A DNA stretch of 5,446 nt from an uncultured Actinoplanes sp. (GCA_934667465.1 CAKUMG010000480.1:1-5446); one strand, 5' to 3'; shown: positions 1-5,431, counted from the first letter of the stretch. Numbers and translations: made by a program. Notes: generated from the letters alone by a model not told the origin.

Positions 1-290
1 GGCTTGGGCACCGGGACCGGCGGCCGGCTCTCGGCGGCGGTGCCGGTGTCCGTGCCGGGATCGGGCTCGGGATCCAGCACGGCGGAGGTCTCCACCGTGA
101 CCCCTGCCGGCGGGTCGCTCCTGTCGGGCGCGGGCCCCGGAACGGGCCGGTGGGGCCGGTCGGCTGCGGGGTCCGCGGTCACTCGATCGCCGGGCGGCCC
201 GGTGGCCGGGTCGGCCGGCGTGGCGGCCGCGGCCTTCGCCGCCGAGGAGGGACGCAGGCGGCGGCGCCGGCGCTCAGGTGCATCGCCCAT
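1..290 (-). CDS. Hypothetical protein with disordered N-terminus, C-terminus beyond left edge
   Basis: Only the first 96 codons are inside the window; the frame stays open to the left edge. It opens MGDAPERRRRRLRP, so a run of arginines is followed by an Ala/Lys stretch (SSAAKAAAA) and then about 70 residues rich in Pro, Ala, Asp and Gly with acidic patches (LDPEPDPGTD). No fold, signal peptide or membrane segment is visible, and it looks like an intrinsically disordered N-terminal region. The ATG at 290-288 lies 29 bases after the stop of the Eis-like gene on the same strand, so the two may share a transcript. A second in-frame ATG at 283-281 could also be the start. The Shine-Dalgarno sequence is weak (GTAGG about 10 bases upstream). 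I do not recognise the family. High-GC DNA keeps many frames open, so existence is probable rather than certain; the same-strand placement just after eis supports it. Confidence 0.55.
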   Translation of the reverse strand, partial: MGDAPERRRRRLRPSSAAKAAAATPADPATGPPGDRVTADPAADRPHRPVPGPAPDRSDPPAGVTVETSAVLDPEPDPGTDTGTAAESRPPVPVPK

Positions 291-319
291 GACGCCGAAC
301 CTACCGCCGCGGGGCACAC

Positions 320-1576
320 TCAGAACACCTCGGACGGCTGCGGCATGCGGTCCCAGCCGAAGGACGCCGTCGTACGCCGCAGCGCCCCCGGTGTCAGCTC
401 CCGGATCAGCCCGCCGGCGGCCAGCGCGGACGGCGAGGTGGCCCCGAGGTACGCCGAGCCCAGTTGCAGCACGTCGCATGCCAGATCCGGGGCGGCGCCG
501 GTGCGCGTACAAGTGGCTGCGCCGTCCTCCGCGACCGTCAGCCGCCACCGTCCGGCGTTGTCCTCCAGGATCGCGTCGGTGACCTCGAACACCACATCGA
601 GCGGTGCCGCATAGCGCCGGGCGGCCAGCGCGCGGGGCAGGTCGACGATCCGGACCCACAGGCCGTCGGCGAGCGCGGAGCCCAGCCGGCGCGGCTCGTC
701 GACGAGGAATTGCAGCGGCTCGTCGAGCGGTGCGAAGCCGTAGGACGCGCTGCGGACCAGGTCGAGGGAGAGCAGGAACCGCCACAGCTCGAGCCGGCTC
801 TCCGGGTCGGCGGCCGCGAACTCCCGGATCTGCACCTCGCCGTTGTGGCCCTTGCTGGTCCAGCCGTCCTTGGTGCGCCAGACCGCATAACCGGCCGGGC
901 CGTCGGGAGTCTCGTAGATCACACCGTGCAGCCGGGTAGCCCCGTGACGCGAGGCCGGGAAGTCGGCGAGCACGAACTTCCACCACGCCTCGTCGCGGCT
1001 CGACCAGCCGGGCCGCTCGGGCCGCAGCCGCTCGTAGATCCCGGCGAACTCGCGCCATCCCGTGCCCGGGTCGACCCTGCGCAGCCGGCCCTTCGCCGAC
1101 GGCGTGCCGTACGCCGGCGGGAGCGCGGCGGGCAGCCGTACCTCGGTCGTGGAGATGTCCAGACGCAGGCGGCGGGCCGCCGGCCCGTACCCGAACCGGG
1201 GGTAGATCTTGGTCTCGCTGGCCCAGAGGACGGCGATCGGTTCCCGCCCGGCGGCCGCGATCTCGCGCAGCTGCCGCCGCATCATCGCGGTGAGCAGCCC
1301 GCGCCGGCGATGGGTCGGCGCCACCCCGACCAGCGTGACGTGCGCCGCCGGCACGACGGCGCCGGGGACGGTCAATTCCCTGCTGTACGCGGCCGCGTGC
1401 CCGGCGAGCCGATCACCGTCCTCGGCGACCAGGGAACGCGCGGGCTCCCACACGGACCGCTCGGTGTCGCTCTCCTCGGCGCTCCACGTGTCGTGGAACA
1501 GGTCGGCCAGCAGCTCGGAGATCGCGTCCCAGTCCCCGGGGGCGCCGACGCGGATCGCGATGTCGAGGGCATCCAT
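320..1576 (-). CDS. eis: Eis-like GNAT family N-acetyltransferase (418 aa)
   Basis: Probable acetyl-CoA-dependent amine acetyltransferase of the Eis (enhanced intracellular survival) family. Characterised members acetylate several amines of aminoglycosides and lysine-containing peptides. Residues 5-140 form the first GNAT domain; the acetyl-CoA pyrophosphate loop is seen as GVAPTHRRRGLLTAMM (84-99). IYPRFGYGPA (124-133) matches the Eis segment holding the general-acid tyrosine, probably Y125 here. The middle, about 150-310, would be the second GNAT-like fold. DGLWVRIVDLPRALAARRY (304-322) leads into a C-terminal SCP2-like domain. The protein ends in Phe (PSEVF), as in mycobacterial Eis, whose terminal carboxylate is reported to act in catalysis. 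Length is close to the roughly 400 residues usual for Eis. The chosen ATG at 1576 gives the correct N-terminus (MDALDIAIRVGAPGD) but has no good ribosome site. It is divergent from the membrane-protein gene at 1676. Family is confident; substrate is unknown. Confidence 0.9.
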   Translation of the reverse strand: MDALDIAIRVGAPGDWDAISELLADLFHDTWSAEESDTERSVWEPARSLVAEDGDRLAGHAAAYSRELTVPGAVVPAAHVTLVGVAPTHRRRGLLTAMMRRQLREIAAAGREPIAVLWASETKIYPRFGYGPAARRLRLDISTTEVRLPAALPPAYGTPSAKGRLRRVDPGTGWREFAGIYERLRPERPGWSSRDEAWWKFVLADFPASRHGATRLHGVIYETPDGPAGYAVWRTKDGWTSKGHNGEVQIREFAAADPESRLELWRFLLSLDLVRSASYGFAPLDEPLQFLVDEPRRLGSALADGLWVRIVDLPRALAARRYAAPLDVVFEVTDAILEDNAGRWRLTVAEDGAATCTRTGAAPDLACDVLQLGSAYLGATSPSALAAGGLIRELTPGALRRTTASFGWDRMPQPSEVF

Positions 1577-1675
1577 CCTGATTGTGTAACGGACGGCGCG
1601 CGTGTCGGCGAGTCATTTGCGGGCTCGTTACTCTCGACGCAGGGCGGCACACGGCCGTACCGGGGGAGGGGAACG
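1577..1675. promoter_or_regulatory. Divergent intergenic region between the Eis-like gene and the membrane-protein gene
   Basis: These 99 bases must hold the start signals for both divergent genes. The minus-strand side has a small AT-richer patch (GTTACACAAT) just before the Eis-like ATG, but spacing to any -35 box is poor. The plus-strand side has TACTCT at 1629-1634, which fits the actinobacterial -10 pattern TANNNT, without a convincing -35. No strong inverted repeat is seen. Assignment as a promoter region is by position; the individual boxes are tentative. Confidence 0.4.
1664..1671 (+). promoter_or_regulatory. Ribosome binding site deciding the start at 1676
   Basis: The purine-rich stretch GGGAGGGG sits 4 to 5 bases before the ATG at 1676. 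It decides the start: the same frame is open far upstream (to about 464), but that upstream part is antisense to the Eis-like gene and has no comparable ribosome site. Confidence 0.7.
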
Positions 1676-2389
1676 ATGCCGGAGCAACCGCAGTGGCCCG
1701 AGCGGACGCTCGACATGCCGCCGCAGGACCCGTGGGCCGAGCCGCCCACGACGGACATGGCGCAGCGCCCGGCCTCCCACCAGGGCGGGCCGCGTGGCCC
1801 ACAGCAGAACCGGCCGGGCGGGCACCAGGAGACCCGGGTCTGGGGCGCTCCGGAGCCTTCGTCCGGCACTGCCCCCTTCCCGCAGGGCGCGCCTCCTCCT
1901 CAGCAGGAGCAGCCTCCGCCGTCGCCGTTCACGAGCGGCCGGGCGTCGGTCAACCCGCGCCCCCGCCCGCAGGAGCCCGCCGCCGGGCACGAGCCGACCG
2001 GCACCGGCTGGCCCGGCGCCGAGGCCCCGCGGGAGCAGCGCCCCCTCGCCTGGCACGTGGAGCAACTCCGGCGCGGCGGCGAGTGGAGCTTCGCCGGTCT
2101 GCTGTTCGCGTTCGTCTGCTGGGGCATCTGGGCGATCTCGTCCGGCGGCGACCTGACCACCCCGATCATCGTGTTCCTGGTGTCGGTGCTGGTCGCGGCG
2201 GGTGTGTTCGCCCTGTCGCGGCTCATCGGCCGGCTGGTCTGGGAGCGTCAGCTGGGCCGGGAGCGGCACACCGCGAAGGGCTCGCACATCGTCGCGGGCG
2301 TCTTCCTGGTCGGTGTGGGCATCGCGCACCTGCAGCAGACCGAGTGGGTCATGACGGCGTTCAACTGGGTCGCCGACCTGTTCCGCTGA
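1676..2389 (+). CDS. Pro/Gln-rich protein with three predicted membrane segments (237 aa)
   Basis: Unrecognised membrane protein. Residues 1-120 are low-complexity and rich in Pro, Gln, Gly and Glu (for example GAPPPQQEQPPPSP at 71-84), with no predicted fold, and are probably a cytoplasmic disordered tail. A short amphipathic stretch (LAWHVEQLRRGGEW, 124-137) leads into TM1 (about 137-155). TM2 (about 162-187) is long and ends in basic residues (SRLIGRLVWERQLGRERH). A weaker third segment (about 204-220) is followed by a short aromatic tail (TEWVMTAFNWVADLFR). No enzymatic motif is visible. Disordered tails with a few helices occur in many actinobacterial envelope proteins of unknown role. 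The start is set by a strong ribosome site. The gene stands alone, divergent from the Eis-like gene and convergent with the AHSA1 gene, ending about 50 bases before a hairpin. That the gene is real is fairly sure; its function is unknown. Confidence 0.8.
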   Translation: MPEQPQWPERTLDMPPQDPWAEPPTTDMAQRPASHQGGPRGPQQNRPGGHQETRVWGAPEPSSGTAPFPQGAPPPQQEQPPPSPFTSGRASVNPRPRPQEPAAGHEPTGTGWPGAEAPREQRPLAWHVEQLRRGGEWSFAGLLFAFVCWGIWAISSGGDLTTPIIVFLVSVLVAAGVFALSRLIGRLVWERQLGRERHTAKGSHIVAGVFLVGVGIAHLQQTEWVMTAFNWVADLFR

Positions 2390-2441
2390 GCACATCGCGC
2401 GGTTTTGCCGCCGCGTCCCGCGCGGGCCCGGGGATTGCCGC

Positions 2442-2468
2442 CGGGGCAGGGGCTGCACCCCTGCCCCG
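2442..2468. terminator. Strong GC hairpin between convergent genes, likely bidirectional terminator
   Basis: An 11-bp perfect stem (CGGGGCAGGGG pairing with CCCCTGCCCCG) closes a 5-base loop (CTGCA). It lies in the 129-base gap between the plus-strand membrane-protein stop (2389) and the minus-strand AHSA1 stop (2519), so it can serve both. There is no long T tract on either side, as is common for terminators in high-GC actinobacteria. The rest of the gap (2390-2518) shows nothing else I can name. Confidence 0.75.
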
Positions 2469-2518
2469 TTCGTCATGTGCGTCTTCCGGCGCCGGGCGTG
2501 CCGCGGAAGGCGTACACG

Positions 2519-3040
2519 TCAGGGCTTGGTGCCCATCGCCGCGCCCGTCTCCAGCAGCGACTTGAGGTCGCTGAGCACCCACGCCCAGCCCCCGCCGCCG
2601 GCCTCGTCCAGCGGCGAGCCGGCCACCATCGTCGACGTCGCGGGCGCACCGGTCAGCTCGTGCGTGATCGTCAGCCGGCACACGCCGGGCTGCGACTTGA
2701 GCTCCTCGATCAGGTAGGTCAGCGTGGTGAACGGCTCGGCCGCCGTGGCCGGGTCCATCAGCATCCGCCAGGTCTGCTTGAGCAGCCGCGGCGGCTCCGC
2801 CTCGATCACCTCACCGTCGACGATGACGTCGGGGACGGTGAAGCCGTTCTGCGCGGCGAACTCGTGCATCTCCTTCGTCGCCTCCGAGCGGTAGGACCCG
2901 CCCGGCTTCAGGTCGAAGTAACCCGGCGCGGCATACCCGTACTTCGCGGTCCACTCCGGGTCGGTGATCGCCGTCCAGATCTTCTCGGGTGTGGTCCGGA
3001 TCCAGACCCGGAACACCTGCTGGGTCAGCGGCTCGCTCAT
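2519..3040 (-). CDS. SRPBCC / AHSA1-domain protein (173 aa)
   Basis: START-like (SRPBCC) fold of the Aha1 C-terminal-related AHSA1 family, a small helix-grip barrel that can bind a hydrophobic ligand. It begins with strand 1 (QQVFRVWIRTT, 7-17), then PEKIWTAITDPEWTAKYGY (18-36), the usual helix of these proteins. PGGSY (46-50) starts the next hairpin. DGEVIEAEPPRLLKQTWRM (75-93) and TLTYLIEEL (106-114) are the central strands, and CRLTITHEL (121-129) is a late strand. The C-terminal helix runs about 151-167 (GWAWVLSDLKSLLETG). The ATG at 3040 follows a strong GGAGGA site and overlaps the upstream arsR stop (ATGA, 4 bases), so translation is probably coupled. An upstream in-frame start at 3112 would lie inside arsR and is not preferred. 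AHSA1 proteins are commonly paired with such ArsR regulators. The ligand is unknown. Confidence 0.9.
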   Translation of the reverse strand: MSEPLTQQVFRVWIRTTPEKIWTAITDPEWTAKYGYAAPGYFDLKPGGSYRSEATKEMHEFAAQNGFTVPDVIVDGEVIEAEPPRLLKQTWRMLMDPATAAEPFTTLTYLIEELKSQPGVCRLTITHELTGAPATSTMVAGSPLDEAGGGGWAWVLSDLKSLLETGAAMGTKP

Positions 3041-3360
3041 GGTTCGTCCTCCAGCGCTCTCTTGAGATCGACGAGCGCCGTGACGTGACGCTCGGTGTAC
3101 TTGTCGATCCACCGGTCGTGGATCTGGCGGATCGGCACGGAATTGAGGAAGTGCAACTTCTCCCGGCCGGAACGCTGCGTGACGACGAGCCCCGCCTCCT
3201 CGAGCACCTTGAGGTGCTTGGCGACGCCGAAGCGGGTCATCGCCACCTCGGACTCGAGCTCGGTCAGGGTGCGGCCCTCGCGGGTGAAGAGCAGGTCGAG
3301 CAGCAGGCGACGGGTCGGGTCGGCCAGCGCCTTGAACACCCGGTCGTCGTCGTCCGTCAT
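3037..3360 (-). CDS. ArsR/SmtB-type winged-helix regulator without cysteines (107 aa)
   Basis: Transcriptional regulator of the ArsR family. FKALADPTRRLLLDLL (9-24) is the typical first helix region. TLTELESEV (31-39) and TRFGVAKHLKVLEEAGLV (42-59) form the helix-turn-helix, and VVTQRSGREKLHFLN (59-73) is the wing. The tail (about 75-107) is a helix typical of the subgroup that is paired with AHSA1 proteins. The sequence contains no cysteine, so the ELCVCDL-type metal site of ArsR/SmtB metal sensors is absent and thiol-based metal or oxidant sensing is excluded. It is the first gene of a two-gene unit with the AHSA1 gene. It is probably a self-repressor, given the palindrome embedded in its own promoter. 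The start at 3360 lies 6 bases after a -10 box with no room for a ribosome site, which fits leaderless translation. Confidence 0.92.
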   Translation of the reverse strand: MTDDDDRVFKALADPTRRLLLDLLFTREGRTLTELESEVAMTRFGVAKHLKVLEEAGLVVTQRSGREKLHFLNSVPIRQIHDRWIDKYTERHVTALVDLKRALEDEP

Positions 3361-3396
3361 GACGTTAAGTTATGTGACCCTTGGGTCACATGTCAA
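3361..3396 (-). promoter_or_regulatory. Promoter of the arsR-AHSA1 unit, leaderless type
   Basis: Read on the minus strand: a perfect TTGACA -35 (3396-3391), an 18-base spacer, then TAACTT as -10 (3372-3367), matching TANNNT. Six bases (AACGTC) separate the -10 from the ATG at 3360, so transcription would begin at or next to the start codon. This layout is the known actinobacterial leaderless pattern. The boxes are read directly from sequence; the transcription start is inferred. Confidence 0.8.
3372..3391. promoter_or_regulatory. Palindromic operator inside the arsR promoter
   Basis: A perfect inverted repeat, ATGTGACCC-N2-GGGTCACAT (spacer TT), fills almost the whole -35 to -10 spacer and overlaps the first base of the -10 and the last base of the -35. 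A dimeric winged-helix protein bound here would block RNA polymerase. Autorepression by the adjacent ArsR protein is the simplest reading; it is inferred, not shown. No other copy of this palindrome is visible in the window. Confidence 0.75.
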
Positions 3397-3430
3397 GCCG
3401 CAAAGCTCGGCTGTACGCGGTTGCGCGCGC

Positions 3431-3817
3431 TCAGCGGGGTTTGCGGACCAGGCGGCGGAGCTGGATGATGCGCGCCGAGGCGACAGCCATCGCGATGACC
3501 GCACCGGCGACGCCCGCGATCAGCAGGGCCAGCGCCAGCGGGATCTGCCCGTCCATCCAGAGGAAGGCGATCCGCACGCTTCCCGTGTTCTGCGCCACGA
3601 ACACGATCAGCAGGATCAGCGCCGCGACGCCCGCCCACACCCCGGCCCAGACCGCGCTCGTCCGGGTCAGCGGCTGCCGTGCCGCCGTCTTCGCCGGCGC
3701 CTCCCCGGGGGGCTCCAGGCCCGCCAGGGTCTGCGCGAGCTCGTCCGGCAGCGGCGGCGAGACCGGCTTGCGCGTCGGATCGGGCGCCGTGAACGGCTCG
3801 TGGTCGGGATAGGACAT
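3431..3817 (-). CDS. LapA/DUF1049-domain small membrane protein (128 aa)
   Basis: Small inner-membrane protein of the LapA (lipopolysaccharide assembly, DUF1049) domain family. An N-terminal Pro/Glu/Ala-rich cytoplasmic region (1-50) precedes TM1 (about 55-76). That helix runs into the conserved VFVAQNTGSVRIAFLWMDGQIPLALALL pattern (72-99; Q76-N77-T78 with the following strand and Pro-Leu-Ala are the family hallmark), then TM2 (about 92-113) and a basic tail (RIIQLRRLVRKPR, 116-128). In Gram-negatives LapA works in LPS assembly control; Gram-positive members have no LPS and their role is unknown. Length is near the family norm. The ATG at 3817 gives the natural N-terminus; the frame is open upstream only because it is antisense to the SDR. 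It is the gene immediately upstream of arsR on the same strand, but arsR has its own promoter. There is no clear ribosome site. Confidence 0.85.
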   Translation of the reverse strand: MSYPDHEPFTAPDPTRKPVSPPLPDELAQTLAGLEPPGEAPAKTAARQPLTRTSAVWAGVWAGVAALILLIVFVAQNTGSVRIAFLWMDGQIPLALALLIAGVAGAVIAMAVASARIIQLRRLVRKPR

Positions 3818-3934
3818 AAAGCCCAGTATCCCGCACAACGGTCCTTTCGCCGCGGCTTTCCTCCCCTTTGCCGGGCGTGCCGCGGCCCCGGCAACTTCAG
3901 GATTAGGCGCGCCGCAGCCGGGCATGCGAAGACC
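3818..3934. promoter_or_regulatory. Divergent intergenic region between the LapA-domain and SDR genes
   Basis: This gap of 117 bases carries the upstream signals of two divergent genes. It contains three CTTT steps on the plus strand (CCTTTCG, GCTTTCC, CCTTTGC at about 3843-3871) in otherwise GC-rich DNA, and an AACTTCAGGATTAGG patch at 3893-3907 that may hold the SDR promoter. No confident -35/-10 pair for the SDR is seen. The SDR start has only a weak purine stretch (GCGAAGA). Confidence 0.35.
3825..3830 (-). promoter_or_regulatory. Possible -10 box of the LapA-domain gene
   Basis: On the minus strand, GATACT lies 7 bases before the ATG at 3817. It fits the NANNNT core of actinobacterial -10 boxes and the spacing of a leaderless mRNA. 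No convincing -35 is found 16-18 bases upstream, so this is weak. Confidence 0.3.
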
Positions 3935-4834
3935 ATGAGCCAGGACCAGTACACGCGGCAGGACCCGCGCAGCCAGTACCCGAACCCCGAGGCGCTGAAG
4001 GGAGGCGACCAGCCCGAACCCGGCCACACCGGGCGCATGCCCGACCAGCCCGACCACGGCGAGGAGAGCTACCGCGGAACCGGCCGCCTCACCGGCCGCC
4101 GCGCGGTGATCACGGGAGGCGACTCGGGCATCGGCCGCGCGGTCGCCATCGCCTACGCCCGCGAGGGTGCCGACGTCCTGATCTCCTACCTGCCCGAGGA
4201 GGAGGACGACGCCCGCGACACCGCCCAGCTGATCGAGAAGGCGGGCCGCAAGGCCGTCTGCGTCCCCGGCGACATCCGCGACGAGGACCACTGCAACGCG
4301 ATCATCGACCGCGCGGTGCAGGACCTCGGCGGCATCGACATCCTGGTCAACAACGCCGCGTTCCAGATGTCGCAGCCCGGCGGCATCACCGACATCACCA
4401 CCGAGCAGTTCGACAAGGTCCTCAAGACCAACCTGTACGCGATGTTCTGGATCTCCCGGGCCGCGGTGCCGCACATGCCGGCCGGGTCGGTCATCATCAA
4501 CACCGCGTCGATCCAGGCGTACCAGTCCTCCGCGCCGCTGCTCGACTACGCCACCACCAAGGGCGGCATCGTCGCGTTCACCAAGGCGCTCGCCGAGGAC
4601 CTGGCCGACAAGGGCATCCGCGTCAACGCCGTCGCCCCGGGCCCGATCTGGACCCCGCTGATCCCGGCCACCATGCCCGACGAGAAGGTCGACAGCTTCG
4701 GCGCCGACACCCCGCTGGGCCGCGCGGGCCAGCCGGCCGAGCTCGCCCCGGCCTACGTCTACTTCGCCTCCCAGGAATCCAGCTACACCACAGGCGAAGT
4801 CCTCGGTGTCACCGGCGGCAAGCCCCTCAGCTGA
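3935..4834 (+). CDS. Short-chain dehydrogenase of the general-stress (YhdF/YdaD-like) group (299 aa)
   Basis: NAD(P)-dependent oxidoreductase of the classical SDR superfamily. Residues 1-45 are a Pro/Gln/Asp-rich extension (PEALKGGDQPEPGHTGRMP) that precedes the Rossmann domain, typical of the group that includes Bacillus GSP39/YdaD and YhdF. SYRGTGRLTGRRAVITGGDSGIGRA (45-69) contains the cofactor glycine motif TGGDSGIG (60-67). GDI at 112-114 fits the adenine-contact acidic residue, and NNAA (139-142) replaces the common NNAG, as usual in this group. The active site is N166, S192 and Y205-x3-K209 (YATTK). PGPIWT (235-240) is the conserved PG motif. The set is complete, so the enzyme should be active. 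Substrate is not predictable; relatives are annotated as glucose-1-dehydrogenase-like. A stress role is inferred from the family. The gene is monocistronic and ends in a strong hairpin. Confidence 0.92.
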   Translation: MSQDQYTRQDPRSQYPNPEALKGGDQPEPGHTGRMPDQPDHGEESYRGTGRLTGRRAVITGGDSGIGRAVAIAYAREGADVLISYLPEEEDDARDTAQLIEKAGRKAVCVPGDIRDEDHCNAIIDRAVQDLGGIDILVNNAAFQMSQPGGITDITTEQFDKVLKTNLYAMFWISRAAVPHMPAGSVIINTASIQAYQSSAPLLDYATTKGGIVAFTKALAEDLADKGIRVNAVAPGPIWTPLIPATMPDEKVDSFGADTPLGRAGQPAELAPAYVYFASQESSYTTGEVLGVTGGKPLS

Positions 4835-4858
4835 CCCGCCCCGAACCACCACTCCACC

Positions 4859-4890
4859 GCCGGGCCGTAGCCCCGCCCCTACGGCCCGGC
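4859..4890 (+). terminator. Perfect 12-bp hairpin after the SDR gene
   Basis: GCCGGGCCGTAG (4859-4870) pairs fully with CTACGGCCCGGC (4879-4890) around an 8-base C-rich loop. It starts 24 bases after the SDR stop. No T tract follows, as is common in high-GC actinobacteria. It most likely terminates the SDR transcript. Confidence 0.75.
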
Positions 4891-4983
4891 CTCATGTCCC
4901 CACCCCCTGCGAGCCCGACCCATCCCGACTCAGCGCGCCGCCCGCGAGACTATGGCGTTGCGCGAAGCCGGTTGGATGGGCGA

Positions 4984-5364
4984 GTGGAACACGAGAGACT
5001 CGTCGAACTGGCCGCCGCGAGGGTGCTGGAGGAGGGCTCCGGCGCCCCGGTGGGCGCGCTGCTTCGCTACCTGGAGAGCGTGCCTGACGCAACGCTCCTG
5101 AGCGGCGCGATCCCTGCAGCAGATTTCCTGGGCATCTGGCGGTCCCGCCACGATTCCTGCCCGGGGCTCCAACGCTCCTGGCGCGGATGGCCGGACTTCT
5201 TCCACGCCCTCGAACAAGCACCGGGGACTGTGCTCGCCATCGCGGTTCGCGGGCCCCAGGAGGAGCCTGCGCGGTTCATCGTGATCGTGAGCACCGAAAG
5301 CGAGCGGATCCTTGCCTGCCTGGCCCGTGCCGACCCCCGGGCGTCGGAACACGGAACCGCGTAG
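4984..5364 (+). CDS. Hypothetical protein, orphan (126 aa)
   Basis: Unrecognised protein. The preferred start is GTG at 4984 behind a GGATGG site (4975-4980). The same frame is open up to an ATG at 4894, but that ATG lies 3 bases after the terminator hairpin and the intervening peptide is Pro/Arg/Ser-rich shadow-like sequence. The N-terminal part is helical in character (EHERLVELAAARVLEEG, 2-18). A middle segment is rich in Trp and aromatics (WRSRHD..., RSWRGWPDFFHAL, about 57-80). The C-terminal third alternates like beta strands (TVLAIAVRG and ARFIVIVSTESERILACLARAD, about 85-118). No signal peptide, membrane helix or known motif is seen. About 24 of 126 codons end in A or T, clearly more than the SDR (roughly ten in 299), which hints at a different origin or weak selection. 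The opposite strand is also open, so existence is probable, not certain. Confidence 0.6.
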   Translation: MEHERLVELAAARVLEEGSGAPVGALLRYLESVPDATLLSGAIPAADFLGIWRSRHDSCPGLQRSWRGWPDFFHALEQAPGTVLAIAVRGPQEEPARFIVIVSTESERILACLARADPRASEHGTA

Positions 5365-5370
5365 CGAACT

Positions 5371-5395
5371 GGGCGGCCGCCGGCCGACGCCGCCC
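5371..5395. terminator. Hairpin after the 126-aa gene
   Basis: GGGCGGC (5371-5377) pairs with GCCGCCC (5389-5395) around an 11-base loop, starting 6 bases after the stop at 5364. It is the first of two hairpins in the last 82 bases and a candidate terminator. GC-rich DNA makes 7-bp stems fairly common, so confidence is moderate. Confidence 0.45.
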
Positions 5396-5411
5396 GGAGG
5401 CCCGCAGGAGA

Positions 5412-5431
5412 CGACGCGTCCAGGCGCGTCG
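5412..5431. terminator. Second hairpin near the right edge
   Basis: CGACGCG (5412-5418) pairs with CGCGTCG (5425-5431) around a 6-base loop (TCCAGG). It could be a second terminator for the 126-aa gene or the terminator of a convergent gene beyond the edge. The 15 bases after it show nothing identifiable. Confidence 0.35.

Noticed and set aside
1..614. Two plus-strand frames (4-582 and 150-614).
   Set aside because: They lie antisense to the partial gene and the end of the Eis-like gene, with Arg/Ala/Pro-rich translations and no start signals.
464..1675. Plus-strand frame open without a stop from 464, continuous with the membrane-protein gene (would give 641 aa).
   Set aside because: It is antisense to the well-conserved Eis-like gene, is Arg/Pro/Gly-rich with no recognisable domain, and the strong ribosome site at 1664-1671 marks the true start at 1676.
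3072..3112. Upstream in-frame start (3112) for the AHSA1 protein, adding 24 residues.
   Set aside because: The extension is inside arsR in another frame, is Arg/Ser-rich, and the ATG at 3040 has a strong GGAGGA site and the ATGA overlap.
3870..3885. A 16-base sequence (GCCGGGCGTGCCGCGG) repeated exactly at 2491-2506.
   Set aside because: There are only two copies, both in GC-rich intergenic DNA, with no shared flank or symmetry linking them to a function; in this composition chance or a local bias explains it well enough.
3095..3934. Plus-strand extension upstream of the SDR start.
   Set aside because: It runs antisense through arsR and the LapA-domain gene, and is Arg/Ser/Gln-rich without family similarity; SDR relatives have an extension of about 45 residues, matching a start at 3935.
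3818..4852. Long minus-strand frame opposite the SDR and continuous with the LapA-domain gene (473 aa).
   Set aside because: It mirrors the complete SDR on the plus strand, is Gly/Asp/Val-rich as expected of an antisense shadow, and the LapA family N-terminus fits a start at 3817.
4930..5352. Minus-strand frame opposite the 126-aa gene, open to the right edge.
   Set aside because: Its composition is shadow-like (Arg/Gly/Pro/His with no alternating hydrophobic pattern), it has no ribosome site, and all three minus frames are open near the edge, so openness carries little weight.
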